Shown in pieces: positions 34,924-44,275 of a DNA stretch of 64,000 nucleotides. The stretch lies in the NCBI GenBank assembly GCA_021650895.1, contig CP091278.1, positions 2,571,659-2,635,658 on the forward strand, given 5' to 3'. This DNA is from Candidatus Jettenia sp. (GTDB lineage: Bacteria; Planctomycetota; Brocadiia; Brocadiales; Brocadiaceae). Position 1 is the stretch's first letter. Each line of letters begins with the position of its first letter. The notes under the pieces were generated by a model that searched no databases, was not told where the DNA came from, and worked only from the letters and a program-made list of their open reading frames with translations. The position numbers and the translations under genes are program-made.

Positions 34924-36429
34924 ATGAATAACGATAATAAAACAAAAAGAAACGATACTATTTTTAGTTTTACCGTTGACAGGAAAACAATCTTCAAAAG
35001 TTCAATAAATAGTTTTTTGATTCAGATTATTTTCAGGCTTAAAGGTTTTATTACAGCTCCTATTCTTACGTATCTTATGCTTCCCTCTGAAATGGGGGTA
35101 TTGAATCTCATTGTGGTAACATCGTCTGTTTTTGCTCCTTTCGTTAATCTGAATTTGCCAGATGGATCTGCAATATATTTTTCGCGTGAAAGGGCTATTG
35201 AAAAAATTCGCACCATGTATTTAACCATTGTAAATACTATAGGTATTTCTGCAATACTCGTTACCCTGATTGCCAGTCTGCTGATATATTTCTTAAGGCC
35301 TGATCTCTATAAATATGCTTTTTGGGCGGCTCTTTTGCTGTATGCAAATATTTTTTATCAGATATCTTCGTTTTTACTCAGTACATACCAGAAGACGGGT
35401 CTTGTTGTAAAGAATGCTTTTGTAAGAGATTCAAGTGCTACGGTTATGTCAATATTTTTTGTCTATTTGGGATATTCCTATAAGGGAATGGTTATTGCCA
35501 ATGTTATTGCATTTCTCGTTTCTTCTTTTTTGCTTTTGCGGATCGTTACAAAGAATATGCCTTATGCTTTTACTATCGATACTTCTTACCTCCGGGCTTT
35601 TTTAAAACTCTCTATTCCTTTACTTCCTGTTTTTTTCTTTTCCTGGATAATCCAGTCATCGGATTCTTATTTTCTTGCATACTATAAAGGCGAGGGAATG
35701 GTGGGTAAGTATTCCGTAATTTATGGTATTACCAATGTTATTTTAACTATTACGTATGCCTTGAATTTTTTCTGGGTACCTGTTTCTGCCAGGCTTTGGG
35801 TTGAAAACAGGGGGAAATTTACTCAGGCATTTCGATTGTTATTTACCCTATTTTTAACAATACTCCTGATGGTAGTTCTTCTCTTTGAGCTTAATTCTAA
35901 AATGATAATACACCTCCTTATAAGGCGGGAGGAATATTACGATGCCTATGCAATTATGGGAATACTTGCATTTTCCTTTGCAATGCAAGTGTTAATAACC
36001 CTGCTTACTGCTCCTCTTTATTCTAATAAGAATACCAGAACAATATTCTTTGCCCACTTAATCGGAGGTCTAACGAATACCATCCTTAATTTTTTGATTA
36101 TTCCTTCTACCGGGATATTTGGAGCTGCTATTAGTACTGCTGTTTCATATTTAACAGTCGTTCTCGTTATGTCCTATATGAGTTATAAGCTCGCGGATTT
36201 TGCATTCCTTAATAAACATGTGTTTTACATAATAGGTCTGTTTATCTTTGCATGGGGTGGAATCTTTTCTACACGAGAATATTTTGAAATGTACCAAAGT
36301 ATTCTTGCGAGTATTCTGGTGATTCTCGTAATCGGGGCCATTGTTTATTTTAAGGTTCTGGAAAAAAAAGAGAGAGAATATTTGTTCTTATTTCTTAAAG
36401 AATTTAATATAAAAAGAGTAATAGCATGA
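34924..36429 (+). CDS. Wzx-type oligosaccharide flippase
   Basis: 501-residue polytopic membrane protein of the polysaccharide-transporter (MOP) superfamily, about 12-14 hydrophobic segments. Family features: KSSINSFLIQIIFRLKGFITAPILTYLMLPSEMGVLNL at the N-terminus, IQSSDSYFLAYYKGEGMVGKYSVIYGITNV near residue 238 and LIGGLTNTILNFLIIPSTGIFGAAISTAVSY near 379. It should move undecaprenyl-linked repeat units across the inner membrane, for a polymerase such as the one encoded at 42879. Overlaps the next gene by 4 bp (ATGA). Confidence 0.9.
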   Translation: MNNDNKTKRNDTIFSFTVDRKTIFKSSINSFLIQIIFRLKGFITAPILTYLMLPSEMGVLNLIVVTSSVFAPFVNLNLPDGSAIYFSRERAIEKIRTMYLTIVNTIGISAILVTLIASLLIYFLRPDLYKYAFWAALLLYANIFYQISSFLLSTYQKTGLVVKNAFVRDSSATVMSIFFVYLGYSYKGMVIANVIAFLVSSFLLLRIVTKNMPYAFTIDTSYLRAFLKLSIPLLPVFFFSWIIQSSDSYFLAYYKGEGMVGKYSVIYGITNVILTITYALNFFWVPVSARLWVENRGKFTQAFRLLFTLFLTILLMVVLLFELNSKMIIHLLIRREEYYDAYAIMGILAFSFAMQVLITLLTAPLYSNKNTRTIFFAHLIGGLTNTILNFLIIPSTGIFGAAISTAVSYLTVVLVMSYMSYKLADFAFLNKHVFYIIGLFIFAWGGIFSTREYFEMYQSILASILVILVIGAIVYFKVLEKKEREYLFLFLKEFNIKRVIA

Positions 36430-37724
36430 GGAAGACAGTGATCATTGGGGCTGGGCTTGCTGGTTTGAGTGCAGGCTATTATGCCCAAAAGAAAAAAATA
36501 GATTATGAAATTTATGAGAAGGATGACGGCGTGGGAGGTCTATGCCGAACCCGTAAGAAAGAGCGCTTTTCTTTTGATTATTCAGGACATCTCCTCCACC
36601 TGAAAGATCCTTACTCTCAATCGTTGATTAAAAGCCTTCTTGGCCATAATCTCAACATCATACAGAGAAATTCCTTCATTTACTCACATAAGGTATTTAC
36701 CCGTTATCCCTTTCAGGCAAACCTCTATGGCCTTCCTCCGGATGTGGTAAAAGAATGTCTCATGGAATTTGTCAGAGCATATTATGAGAATGAAGATTTA
36801 CCAACAGAAGCATACAAAACGTTCCATGAATGGATCGTGGGAAAGCTCGGCAAGGGGATAGGAAAATATTTTATGTTTCCCTATAATGAAAAACTTTGGA
36901 CAATTCCCCCCGAAGAACTTACCTGCGGATGGATGTCAGAATATGTACCTAAGCCTACTCTTGAAGATGTCTTTAATGGTACATTTTCTGATCAGAGGAA
37001 GGGTTTTGGTTATAATGCAACTTTCTGGTATCCAAAGAAAGGCGGAATACAGGCTCTTTGTGACGCACTTGCTGATAAAGTAAGAAACATAAGGCTACGG
37101 GAAAAGGTTGAGAGGATTTTTCATAAAAAAAAGATTATCGAATTTGATTCAGGCAAAACTACTGCATATGAAAAGCTTATTTCTACCATACCTCTTAAAA
37201 AGCTCGTAGAAAGATTAGAAGGTGATATTCCCCAGGAAGTAAGAGATGCTGCCAAAAGACTCAAGCATAATTCAGTCCTTATTATAAATTTGGGAGTAAA
37301 AGGCGAAGGTCTTACCGATAAACACTGGATTTATCTCCCTGAGAAGAAATACACAGTATACAGAATCGGGGTCTATTCCAATTTTTCAGAGTCTATGGCG
37401 CCGCCTGGTACAACATCCTACTATATAGAGATAGCTTACCAGGAAGATTGGAATATAGATAAAGAAAAAATAGTAGAGAATGCCCTGGATGAAATAGTAG
37501 AGATTGGTTTTGTTCCTCACAGGAAGGATATTCTTGTGAAGGAGATAATGGATATTGAATGCGCATATGTTATTTACGACAGGTATTATTCAGAGAGCAA
37601 AAAAATAATCATGGATTACCTGAATAGTGTTAACATTTATAGTATTGGCAGATACGGTAATTGGGAATATTCAGGCATGGAAGAGGCCATGCATCAGGGA
37701 AAGGAGTCGATTGATGAAGGTTAG
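36426..37724 (+). CDS. FAD-dependent oxidoreductase, UDP-galactopyranose-mutase-like
   Basis: 432-residue flavoprotein. N-terminal dinucleotide fold VIIGAGLAGLSAGYYAQKK...YEIYEKDDGVGGLCRT (GxGxxG and the distal Glu), then FSFDYSGHLLHLKDPYS near residue 48, which resembles the GxGxHxFH segment of UDP-galactopyranose mutases. C-terminal IYSIGRYGNWEYSGMEEAMHQGKES is the FAD-contacting GRYGxWxYxxM motif found in such polysaccharide-locus amine-oxidase/UGM-like enzymes. It may ring-contract or oxidise a nucleotide sugar; the exact reaction is unclear. It overlaps the flippase stop and the following methyltransferase start. Confidence 0.8.
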   Translation: MRKTVIIGAGLAGLSAGYYAQKKKIDYEIYEKDDGVGGLCRTRKKERFSFDYSGHLLHLKDPYSQSLIKSLLGHNLNIIQRNSFIYSHKVFTRYPFQANLYGLPPDVVKECLMEFVRAYYENEDLPTEAYKTFHEWIVGKLGKGIGKYFMFPYNEKLWTIPPEELTCGWMSEYVPKPTLEDVFNGTFSDQRKGFGYNATFWYPKKGGIQALCDALADKVRNIRLREKVERIFHKKKIIEFDSGKTTAYEKLISTIPLKKLVERLEGDIPQEVRDAAKRLKHNSVLIINLGVKGEGLTDKHWIYLPEKKYTVYRIGVYSNFSESMAPPGTTSYYIEIAYQEDWNIDKEKIVENALDEIVEIGFVPHRKDILVKEIMDIECAYVIYDRYYSESKKIIMDYLNSVNIYSIGRYGNWEYSGMEEAMHQGKESIDEG

Positions 37725-38754
37725 GTCGTTAAAAAGCAAGAGAATAGATTTTATTGCGCACGAGTATTCTCATGTGCCTGTTGTGGCCTTTGTGAAAGCA
37801 GTGAATGATGGTTACTATAATTACAATGCGTGTGAATATGACTCTACACATCCCGACATCACTTATGATGCAATCATAGCATGGAACAAGATTATAGACC
37901 TTTTAAGGGTAAAAATGACAAATTTGCAAGAATATACTATCGTAGATATTGGCTCCGGAACCGGGTTTGTTGCAGCACGATTTCTTGAGAAATGTTTATC
38001 TTTTAAAAACTACATCGGCCTTGAGCCTTCTGCGAGTATGAGAAAAGTAGCAACAAGGAAATTCAGAGAATCACGGTTATCTTTTCAATCCATTGACATT
38101 TTAAAAAAGGAAGCAGTTTTTGATGTTCTGAAAAAAATAAAGGGGAAAAGGATAATTACGCTCAATTCAGTACTCCATCATATCGTTTGGTGGGAGGATT
38201 TTTTGACTATTATCAAAAATGCTCTTAATACAGGTGATCTTTTTATCCTTTGCCATGAACCTAACAGCCGCTTCTGGGAAAATAATAAGCTCGTGAGCCT
38301 TTTTGATAATATCCAAGAAGAAAAGGCAAGCATGAACCGAAGGGCCTTTTATTTGAACCCTATCAAATATATGAAAAAAGTTAATAGGCTTGTAAGGAAA
38401 GACACACATCAAACTCCATCTAAGTATGATTTAATAAATCAGGAACTCAGAAAATCTGGTGCTATCAAAAATAGCCTTTCTCCTGGCCTGATCGGTGCAA
38501 TAATAGATTATAGTGTGCCTTTGTGCTGGCGAGGAATTACTATCGGAAAAGACTGCAATGAAGGGTTCTTAGACATTGAAGGTTTGATGGAAAATTATTT
38601 TAAGGATATGGAACTCTTACTTTCTTTTACCTATCAACATCTGGCTTTTTCTTCAATGGCTCTATCGACTCCATGGAGACATAAAGAGAAGATTCTTGAG
38701 AAGGAATATCCACTGGATGGAGCACAATTTTGCTTAATTCTTCAGAAGAATTAA
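37714..38754 (+). CDS. SAM-dependent methyltransferase
   Basis: 346 residues. Motif I TIVDIGSGTGFVAARFLEK near residue 70, motif II YIGLEPSASMRKVA near 96, and RIITLNSVLHHIVWWEDFL near 144, the post-I/IV region of class I methyltransferases. The C-terminal half is long and without a motif I recognise. AAGGAG precedes the ATG at 37714 by 7 bases, inside the end of the flavoprotein gene. An upstream TTG in the same frame would overlap that gene much more and is unlikely. Confidence 0.8.
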   Translation: MKVRSLKSKRIDFIAHEYSHVPVVAFVKAVNDGYYNYNACEYDSTHPDITYDAIIAWNKIIDLLRVKMTNLQEYTIVDIGSGTGFVAARFLEKCLSFKNYIGLEPSASMRKVATRKFRESRLSFQSIDILKKEAVFDVLKKIKGKRIITLNSVLHHIVWWEDFLTIIKNALNTGDLFILCHEPNSRFWENNKLVSLFDNIQEEKASMNRRAFYLNPIKYMKKVNRLVRKDTHQTPSKYDLINQELRKSGAIKNSLSPGLIGAIIDYSVPLCWRGITIGKDCNEGFLDIEGLMENYFKDMELLLSFTYQHLAFSSMALSTPWRHKEKILEKEYPLDGAQFCLILQKN

Positions 38755-38763
38755 AGGATTTAT

Positions 38764-39507
38764 ATGGTAATCAAATTTTTAAATGCTGATTATTATCACG
38801 CAAAAGTAAAATCTAAGCTCATTATTGATTTTTTAAAATCGATACGTGTTGGTGAAAGCATTTTGGATATGGGTGCAGGAGAAATGCCATTTAAGAAATA
38901 CTGCGAGCATCTTGACTATACGAGTCAAGATTTCTGCCAATACGAGGGAAAAGGAGATGGCAGAGGTCTGCAGACTAATACATTTGACGTAAAAGGAATA
39001 GATATAGTATGCGATATCAAGCAAATACCTGTACCTGACGAGAGGTATGATAATATCTTATGCTCTGAAGTGTTGGAGCATATAGAAAATCCTCTTGAAG
39101 GTATTAAAGAAATGAAGCGAATATTAAAACCTGGCGGCAAGGTTATTATAACAGTACCAGGTACATCTCTTTTGCATTTTTCTCCATATCATTATTATAC
39201 CGGATTTAAAGATAATTTTTTTAACTTGCTCTTAGGAAAGTCAGGGTTTGACATTGATAAGATTATAAGAGTAGGAACAATTTATTCAGTTACAGCTCTT
39301 TACCTTTGGTATATTGCGGATAAGTTCTCAAAAGTAATCTTTCCATGGAGATCGTCACTATTCTTTAAGATGTTTATTCTTGGATTTTCACCATTTATAT
39401 CTCTGTTTTTGATCCTTGATTCCATAAGGATATTGGACACCATGACCATAGAAGCTGGTCTTTTAGTTGTAGCAACAAAAAGACATGAGAATTCGCATGG
39501 TACGTAA
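38764..39507 (+). CDS. SAM-dependent methyltransferase with membrane-associated C-terminus
   Basis: 247 residues. Class I methyltransferase (Methyltransf_11 type): SILDMGAGEMPFKKYCEHL near residue 33, the acidic DIVCDIKQIPVPDERYDNILCSEVLEHIENP block near 80-110 and LKPGGKVIITVPGTSLLHFSPYHYY near 122. The C-terminal ~60 residues hold one or two hydrophobic segments (FKMFILGFSPFISLFLIL), so it may sit on the inner membrane and act on lipid-linked sugars. It ends at 39507; a glycosyltransferase remnant overlaps its last codons. Confidence 0.8.
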   Translation: MVIKFLNADYYHAKVKSKLIIDFLKSIRVGESILDMGAGEMPFKKYCEHLDYTSQDFCQYEGKGDGRGLQTNTFDVKGIDIVCDIKQIPVPDERYDNILCSEVLEHIENPLEGIKEMKRILKPGGKVIITVPGTSLLHFSPYHYYTGFKDNFFNLLLGKSGFDIDKIIRVGTIYSVTALYLWYIADKFSKVIFPWRSSLFFKMFILGFSPFISLFLILDSIRILDTMTIEAGLLVVATKRHENSHGT

Positions 39508-39735
39508 CAATTCTTACGATATTAGTGGAGTAATAAACTATACTCGTCCCTTGGCAATAAAATTTACTAAACTGGGATATCACGTATCCTATTTATATTT
39601 TGGTGGTGCATCAAAGAGAAAATATAACTGATTTTAATACCTTATCTTAGAATTAACAGAAGAGATTTTCCTTTTAAATGCGCAGAACCGATGAATTCTC
39701 CTAACTGGATTTATTATGTATTAGGAATTTCAAAC
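39486..39735 (+). pseudogene. Remnant of a glycosyltransferase N-terminus
   Basis: Reads MRIRMVRNNSYDISGVINYTRPLAIKFTKLGYHVSYLYFGG, then stops (KRKYN followed by TGA). The following bases, in part frameshifted, still match the CLFRPYLRIHRRDFSFECAE and LMNSPNW segment of the intact glycosyltransferase at 41457. DNA identity to the first ~250 bp of that gene is clearly visible. So it is a broken partial duplicate that lost everything after about 80 codons; a composite palindromic repeat begins where the match ends. Confidence 0.8.
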
Positions 39736-39742
39736 TAATTAT

Positions 39743-40138
39743 GTAGTGGTAAGGTGCGCCTTGCTATTACTGTTACAAAAGTCGCTGAAGGCATAATTAA
39801 ATGTATGGGGATTTCAATTCTGTAGAACAACCCTTTCGGGTTGCTATCCTCGTGTATATATTCAGGCGGGGGAGCAAGGCTAAAGCCTTGCCCTACATCT
39901 GACGAAGAGATAAAAGCCGCCGAAGGTCTAATTAAATGTTTAGGAAATTCAAAGTTTTTCATTATGCTGTTAACACACCCCTAACCACAATTGTACAGAC
40001 GCAAGATTTTGCGTCTGTACAGGGGAATGAACCCACCCCTAGCCCCTCCCAAGAGGGGAATAAAAAGTCCCCTCTCGGGAGGGGATTTAGGGGTGGGTAA
40101 AAGCCGTTGGGTTTTGCCTTTTAAAACCCAACCTAATT
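39743..40138. repeat. Cluster of palindromic repeats in a gene-free stretch
   Basis: No gene is visible from 39736 to 40317. 39743-39770: the TAGTGG...CCTTG palindrome, also at 28074 and 49575. 39880-39895: a GCAAGGCTAAAGCCTTGC hairpin. 39993-40020: a perfect GTACAGACGCAAG... palindrome. 40021-40138: a long hairpin of CCCACCCCTAGCCCCTCCC against its inverse, with an inner AGAGGGGA/TCCCCTCT, followed by a second one (TTGGGTTTT / AAAACCCAA). The last unit is repeated almost exactly at 47247-47368. Confidence 0.75.
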
Positions 40139-40317
40139 TATAACTATGGCGCTCCTTTGTTTGATATAAATGCCCATTAAACATGGAATGTACCTTAATG
40201 TTGTGAGGGCATGATGAAGAAAGAGGAGTAGGAGGATCGCTATTTAATGTGTGAGCATCTCTGGGCTATTACAGGTAAGATTCTTGCCAGTTCGTATGGA
40301 AAGCGAAAGGAAGGAAT

Positions 40318-41400
40318 ATGAAGAAAATAGTAAACATGTGGAAAAGCACGACAAAAGAATTTCTTGAAAGTCGGCTTCCCATACCTGTAATGGCAATGTT
40401 AAAGCTCAGAAGTCATCTTAGGCATTATAAACCTTTCACCACACACGTTCGGGAACGGAATTTTATTATTGCACAACAAGATTATATGGCCAATAAGATT
40501 TTTGTCAAATCTTTGCCCTATTTAGCATTTGTCGACACAGGAAATATTTGTAATCTTAAATGTCCATTTTGCCCTACGAATAATGGTGAGTATTCTTTCT
40601 CAAGCCCAAAATTTCCAAGTGTACTCAAGAGAGAACGCTGTTTCCTTGATTTGGAAAAATATGCTTTAGTGCTTGAAGCATTTGGAGAAACTCTTTTTTC
40701 TCTATCTCTTTTTGACTGGGGCGAACCTTTTCTTAATAAAAATATTTTTGAAATGGTATTCATGGCTAAAGAGTTCAATATAGAGGTTTGTTTGAGCACA
40801 AATTTGAATATCAAAGACCCTGACCTTGCACAAAAGATCTGTGAATGTTATCCAGATTCTCTTATTCTTAGCATCGATGGTCTTTGCTCAGAAACCTATC
40901 GAAAATACCGCCGTGGTGGAGATTTTGAACTTGTCATGGAAAACGTGCAAAAAATCGCTGCCTATAAGAGAAAATATAGTCTTAAAAAGCCAGAATTAAT
41001 CTGGCAATTCTTAGTTTTTAAACATAACGAACATGAAATTCCTTTTGTTGACACATTTGCCCGTTCTCATGGCGCTGACATTGTCAAAATTTCCAATGCA
41101 TATATTTATCATGAAGATTGGATACCGGTAAACAAGAAATATCATCCTTTAGAAGCTCGTAAGAATAGTTGTGATTTTCTTTGGACGACAGCAACAATTG
41201 AAGCCACAGGTTCATTAAGCCCGTGTTGTGTTAATCGTGACTCCCGATATGATTTTGGAGAATTTACAACAGCACAGGAATTAAGAGAGCTCTGGAATTG
41301 CGAGAAGATTCGTGCTTCAAGAAGTTTTTTTCATAAGAAGAAGCCTGATAGTAAAATTTTGTGCGATATGTGCACATTAATAAAACAAGATGCTGAGTAA
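40318..41400 (+). CDS. Radical SAM protein with SPASM-type C-terminus
   Basis: 360 residues. The radical SAM 4Fe-4S motif CNLKCPFC (Cys78, Cys82, Cys85) follows LAFVDTGNI; further on come FDWGEPFLNKNIFEM near 134 (the GGEP-like SAM-contacting motif, here WGEP) and LILSIDGLCSETYRKYRRGGDFE near 181. The C-terminus has Cys residues in GSLSPCCVNRD and ILCDMCTL that suit an auxiliary cluster (SPASM). Proteins of this kind in glycan loci have been linked to sugar dehydration, epimerisation or other radical chemistry; the substrate here is unknown. ATG at 40318 with AAAGGAAGG upstream. Confidence 0.85.
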   Translation: MKKIVNMWKSTTKEFLESRLPIPVMAMLKLRSHLRHYKPFTTHVRERNFIIAQQDYMANKIFVKSLPYLAFVDTGNICNLKCPFCPTNNGEYSFSSPKFPSVLKRERCFLDLEKYALVLEAFGETLFSLSLFDWGEPFLNKNIFEMVFMAKEFNIEVCLSTNLNIKDPDLAQKICECYPDSLILSIDGLCSETYRKYRRGGDFELVMENVQKIAAYKRKYSLKKPELIWQFLVFKHNEHEIPFVDTFARSHGADIVKISNAYIYHEDWIPVNKKYHPLEARKNSCDFLWTTATIEATGSLSPCCVNRDSRYDFGEFTTAQELRELWNCEKIRASRSFFHKKKPDSKILCDMCTLIKQDAE

Positions 41401-41456
41401 GGCGCTGAAATGCTGAGATCAAAGAAAATGGTTTTTTCGCTATAGGGATAAAAGAT

Positions 41457-42872
41457 ATGAGAATTCTCATGGTAGGTAATGACCCTCATGATATAGGTGG
41501 GGTTGTAAATTATACTCATCCCCTTGCCTTGAAATTTGTTGAAATGGGACATAAGGTTTTTTATTTCTATTCCGGCGCATGGAATAGAAGGTATAACTGT
41601 CTCTTCAGGCCATATCTCAGGATTCATAGAAGAGACTTTTCCTTTGAGTGTGCAGAACTGATGAACTCTCCAAACTGGACATATAATTATGGTAATCCCT
41701 TGCTTGATATACACGCTCATCAAACAGAAAAATTGTTTGTAAAATACATGGAAAAAATAAAACCTGATATAGTACACGTTCATAGCCGCTGTGGGCTTCC
41801 GGCATCACTTATCGAGATTGCTTCAAATCATGGAACGAGGGTCTTCAATACCATCCATGTATACGGTTTCTTATGCCAGAAAAGAGTAATGATTGACCAT
41901 CATGGACTGCCCTGCAAAGGACCCTCTGATGCAGACAAATGTGCTCAATGCACAGGGTACGTAGATATAAAAAGATTAAAGCATACCGTACGAATAGAAA
42001 ATACCAGCAAACAATTGTTTGCATTGGCTAAATTGCTCCTTGGCATAATAAGGAAATGCAGCAGATCCAAAAGATCTAATCAGAGGAATAGTAACGATCC
42101 TGCACCATGTAAAGGTATTGCACATTATGAGAAAACAAAGGTAAGCTTGAAGGAAAGACTTGATTATATGATTCATGTAATGAATACGTATACGGTTACA
42201 AACTTGTGTGTATCTACTGACGTAAAAAGAACCCTTATGAGATATGGTGTTCATGAAGATAAGCTCTTCGTCCAGCATATAGGTTCATCAATTGCCGAAA
42301 ATCAGAAGTTAAACAGGAGAACATTCCATACGCCTATTGTAATAGGGAATATCGGAGGAGTGCACCATTATAAAGGAACGCACGTTTTAGTGGAAGCAGT
42401 AAAGAATATCAAAAATAAAAATTTCATAGTAAAAATATTCGGCAAATATGATCAGGCCTATGTAGAAAGCGTAATGCAGGGAAAAGAAGACTTACCGATA
42501 GAGTTTTTGGGAAAATATCAGCCAACTGATTTGTTTGAAATATTAAAGCAGATAGATATCATGGTGCTTCCTTCTATCTGTAATGACACAGCGCCACAGA
42601 CTATTTTTGAGAGTTACAGTGCAGGCATCCCTATTATTGCCTCTGATATAGGCGGGTTTCCAGATTTTATAAAAGATGGGATTAGTGGATATCTTTTTAG
42701 GCCGGGAGATAGTCAGGATCTGGCTGATAAATTGGATAAGGTATTAACAGATCCTCAAAAAATAGAATCATTTTCATGGAAGGTGCCAAAACTTAAGACA
42801 ATTACCGATAATGCTCTGGAGTTAGTAGCTTTGTACAAAAAATGTATTGAGGATAATTTGATAACAGCTTAA
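41457..42872 (+). CDS. Glycosyltransferase family 4
   Basis: 471-residue GT-B fold enzyme. N-terminal MRILMVGNDPHDIGGVVNYTHPLALKF is the usual GT4 acceptor-domain start. An insert with five Cys (CQKRVMIDHHGLPCKG, DKCAQCTG near residues 142-165) is typical of a GT4 subgroup with a Cys-rich loop. The nucleotide-sugar site is seen in IGGVHHYKGTHVLVEAV near 299 and PQTIFESYSAGIPIIASDIGGFPDFI near 380 (E-x7-E type region). Transfers a sugar from an activated donor to the lipid-linked glycan. A truncated copy of its first 250 bp lies at 39486. Confidence 0.88.
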   Translation: MRILMVGNDPHDIGGVVNYTHPLALKFVEMGHKVFYFYSGAWNRRYNCLFRPYLRIHRRDFSFECAELMNSPNWTYNYGNPLLDIHAHQTEKLFVKYMEKIKPDIVHVHSRCGLPASLIEIASNHGTRVFNTIHVYGFLCQKRVMIDHHGLPCKGPSDADKCAQCTGYVDIKRLKHTVRIENTSKQLFALAKLLLGIIRKCSRSKRSNQRNSNDPAPCKGIAHYEKTKVSLKERLDYMIHVMNTYTVTNLCVSTDVKRTLMRYGVHEDKLFVQHIGSSIAENQKLNRRTFHTPIVIGNIGGVHHYKGTHVLVEAVKNIKNKNFIVKIFGKYDQAYVESVMQGKEDLPIEFLGKYQPTDLFEILKQIDIMVLPSICNDTAPQTIFESYSAGIPIIASDIGGFPDFIKDGISGYLFRPGDSQDLADKLDKVLTDPQKIESFSWKVPKLKTITDNALELVALYKKCIEDNLITA

Positions 42873-42878
42873 TACCCT

Positions 42879-44267
42879 ATGCATAAGAATGGACAGATAA
42901 CACAGATAAAAACCCAGGGCATAAAGAATGCTGCTGCAATCGTATTTGCCCTGGTTTTATCGATACTGGCCGGATACATTCTTGTTTTTGGTTCTTATAA
43001 ATTGCTGTTTCCTTTTTTATTTGCAGGGGTAATTCTGGTTTTATATTTTAAACAGTTTGAGATTCTCATAGTACTTATATTCGTCATCAACCATGAATTG
43101 TTTTACCTTCTTCCCGGTGGCACTCTGGGCAGAGATGCTTTTCAGGACTTACTCTTTGTTATTATTTTACTCCTGTTAGGAGCCAGATATTTTCTGGATA
43201 AAAAGGCCCGTAACTACACGAAGAGGCATTTCGGATTATTTATATTCTTTTTTTTGTTTCTTGTTTTTGTGGGTATTTTCAAATCATATTATCAGGGACA
43301 GCCTCTCATTTACGGGATAAAGGCTGCTAAAGGTTACTATCTCATTCTGTTTTATTTTGTTTTTATGTCAAAAGAGATTAATACACAAAAACTTTTCCGG
43401 TTAATCATAATAGCAGGGATCCTGTTATTCATTCTTAATAATATCAAGTATGCCTTCTTTGATAGCGTAGGTATGTTCTATATTGATGAGAGTGAGATAT
43501 CCGAACGGGCAGATAACCTGAGATTCATTGTGGGAGATTTTTTCATTAATTTTGCGCCTATCGTTACCTTTGGGGAATATCTGAGGACCAGGAAAAAACT
43601 GTACCTCCTGATTTTTCTGTACATGATTGCTACGGTTATTATACAAGGGCAGACAAGGGCAGTTATAATTGGCATTACAGTGAGTATACTTTTCATGCTG
43701 TACTTCTCACGTTGCATAAGCTTTAGTAAGATTGCATGTATAATACCGCTATTGATTATTCTGTCGATATGGGTTATCCCCATGCTCGAAGCAACGTTTT
43801 TAGGCAGATTATATGAAATTACTAAATCAGAAATAGAAGGAAATACAGGGAATGTCGGAATCAGAGTAGTGGGGTATAAATATTATTTCAGCGAGATTGT
43901 GAAGTCCCCAATAATAGGTAAAGGCATATGGAATATTCTTCAAACAAAGAATAATCCTGAGGATATGAGATATACAAGAATATATCTGGCAGATATAGGA
44001 TTAACCAAACTCCTATTCCATTTCGGTATATTTGGGGTTGTATGGTTATTCATGTTGCTATCAAAGGTTTATAAAATATCATTTCAAAGTCTCGGAAGGT
44101 TAAAAGAAAATGTGCATTATAGTCTTCTCGGATATTTTATATTCTCAATTGCAACAATGGCAACTTTAGATTGCTTCGTGGATAGATTTACTATAATTTA
44201 TCTGGCGCTCGCGCTAGCCTTGTTAAGTCAATCTGATTATTCAATGAAAGATCAGCAGAGAGGTTGA
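42879..44267 (+). CDS. O-antigen polymerase/ligase-like membrane protein (Wzy/WaaL candidate)
   Basis: 462 residues with about 11 hydrophobic segments and a long extracytoplasmic loop (residues ~195-350). The loop holds the WaaL/Wzy-type pattern: a short hydrophobic run with QGQTRAVIIGITVSILF near 258 and GNVGIRVVGYKYYFSEIVKSPIIGKGIWNILQ near 326, matching the R...F..SPI.G.G signature of the O-antigen ligase superfamily. It would polymerise repeat units delivered by the flippase, or ligate glycans. It follows the GT4 gene by 6 bp. Confidence 0.85.
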   Translation: MHKNGQITQIKTQGIKNAAAIVFALVLSILAGYILVFGSYKLLFPFLFAGVILVLYFKQFEILIVLIFVINHELFYLLPGGTLGRDAFQDLLFVIILLLLGARYFLDKKARNYTKRHFGLFIFFFLFLVFVGIFKSYYQGQPLIYGIKAAKGYYLILFYFVFMSKEINTQKLFRLIIIAGILLFILNNIKYAFFDSVGMFYIDESEISERADNLRFIVGDFFINFAPIVTFGEYLRTRKKLYLLIFLYMIATVIIQGQTRAVIIGITVSILFMLYFSRCISFSKIACIIPLLIILSIWVIPMLEATFLGRLYEITKSEIEGNTGNVGIRVVGYKYYFSEIVKSPIIGKGIWNILQTKNNPEDMRYTRIYLADIGLTKLLFHFGIFGVVWLFMLLSKVYKISFQSLGRLKENVHYSLLGYFIFSIATMATLDCFVDRFTIIYLALALALLSQSDYSMKDQQRG

Positions 44268-44275
44268 AATACGGT

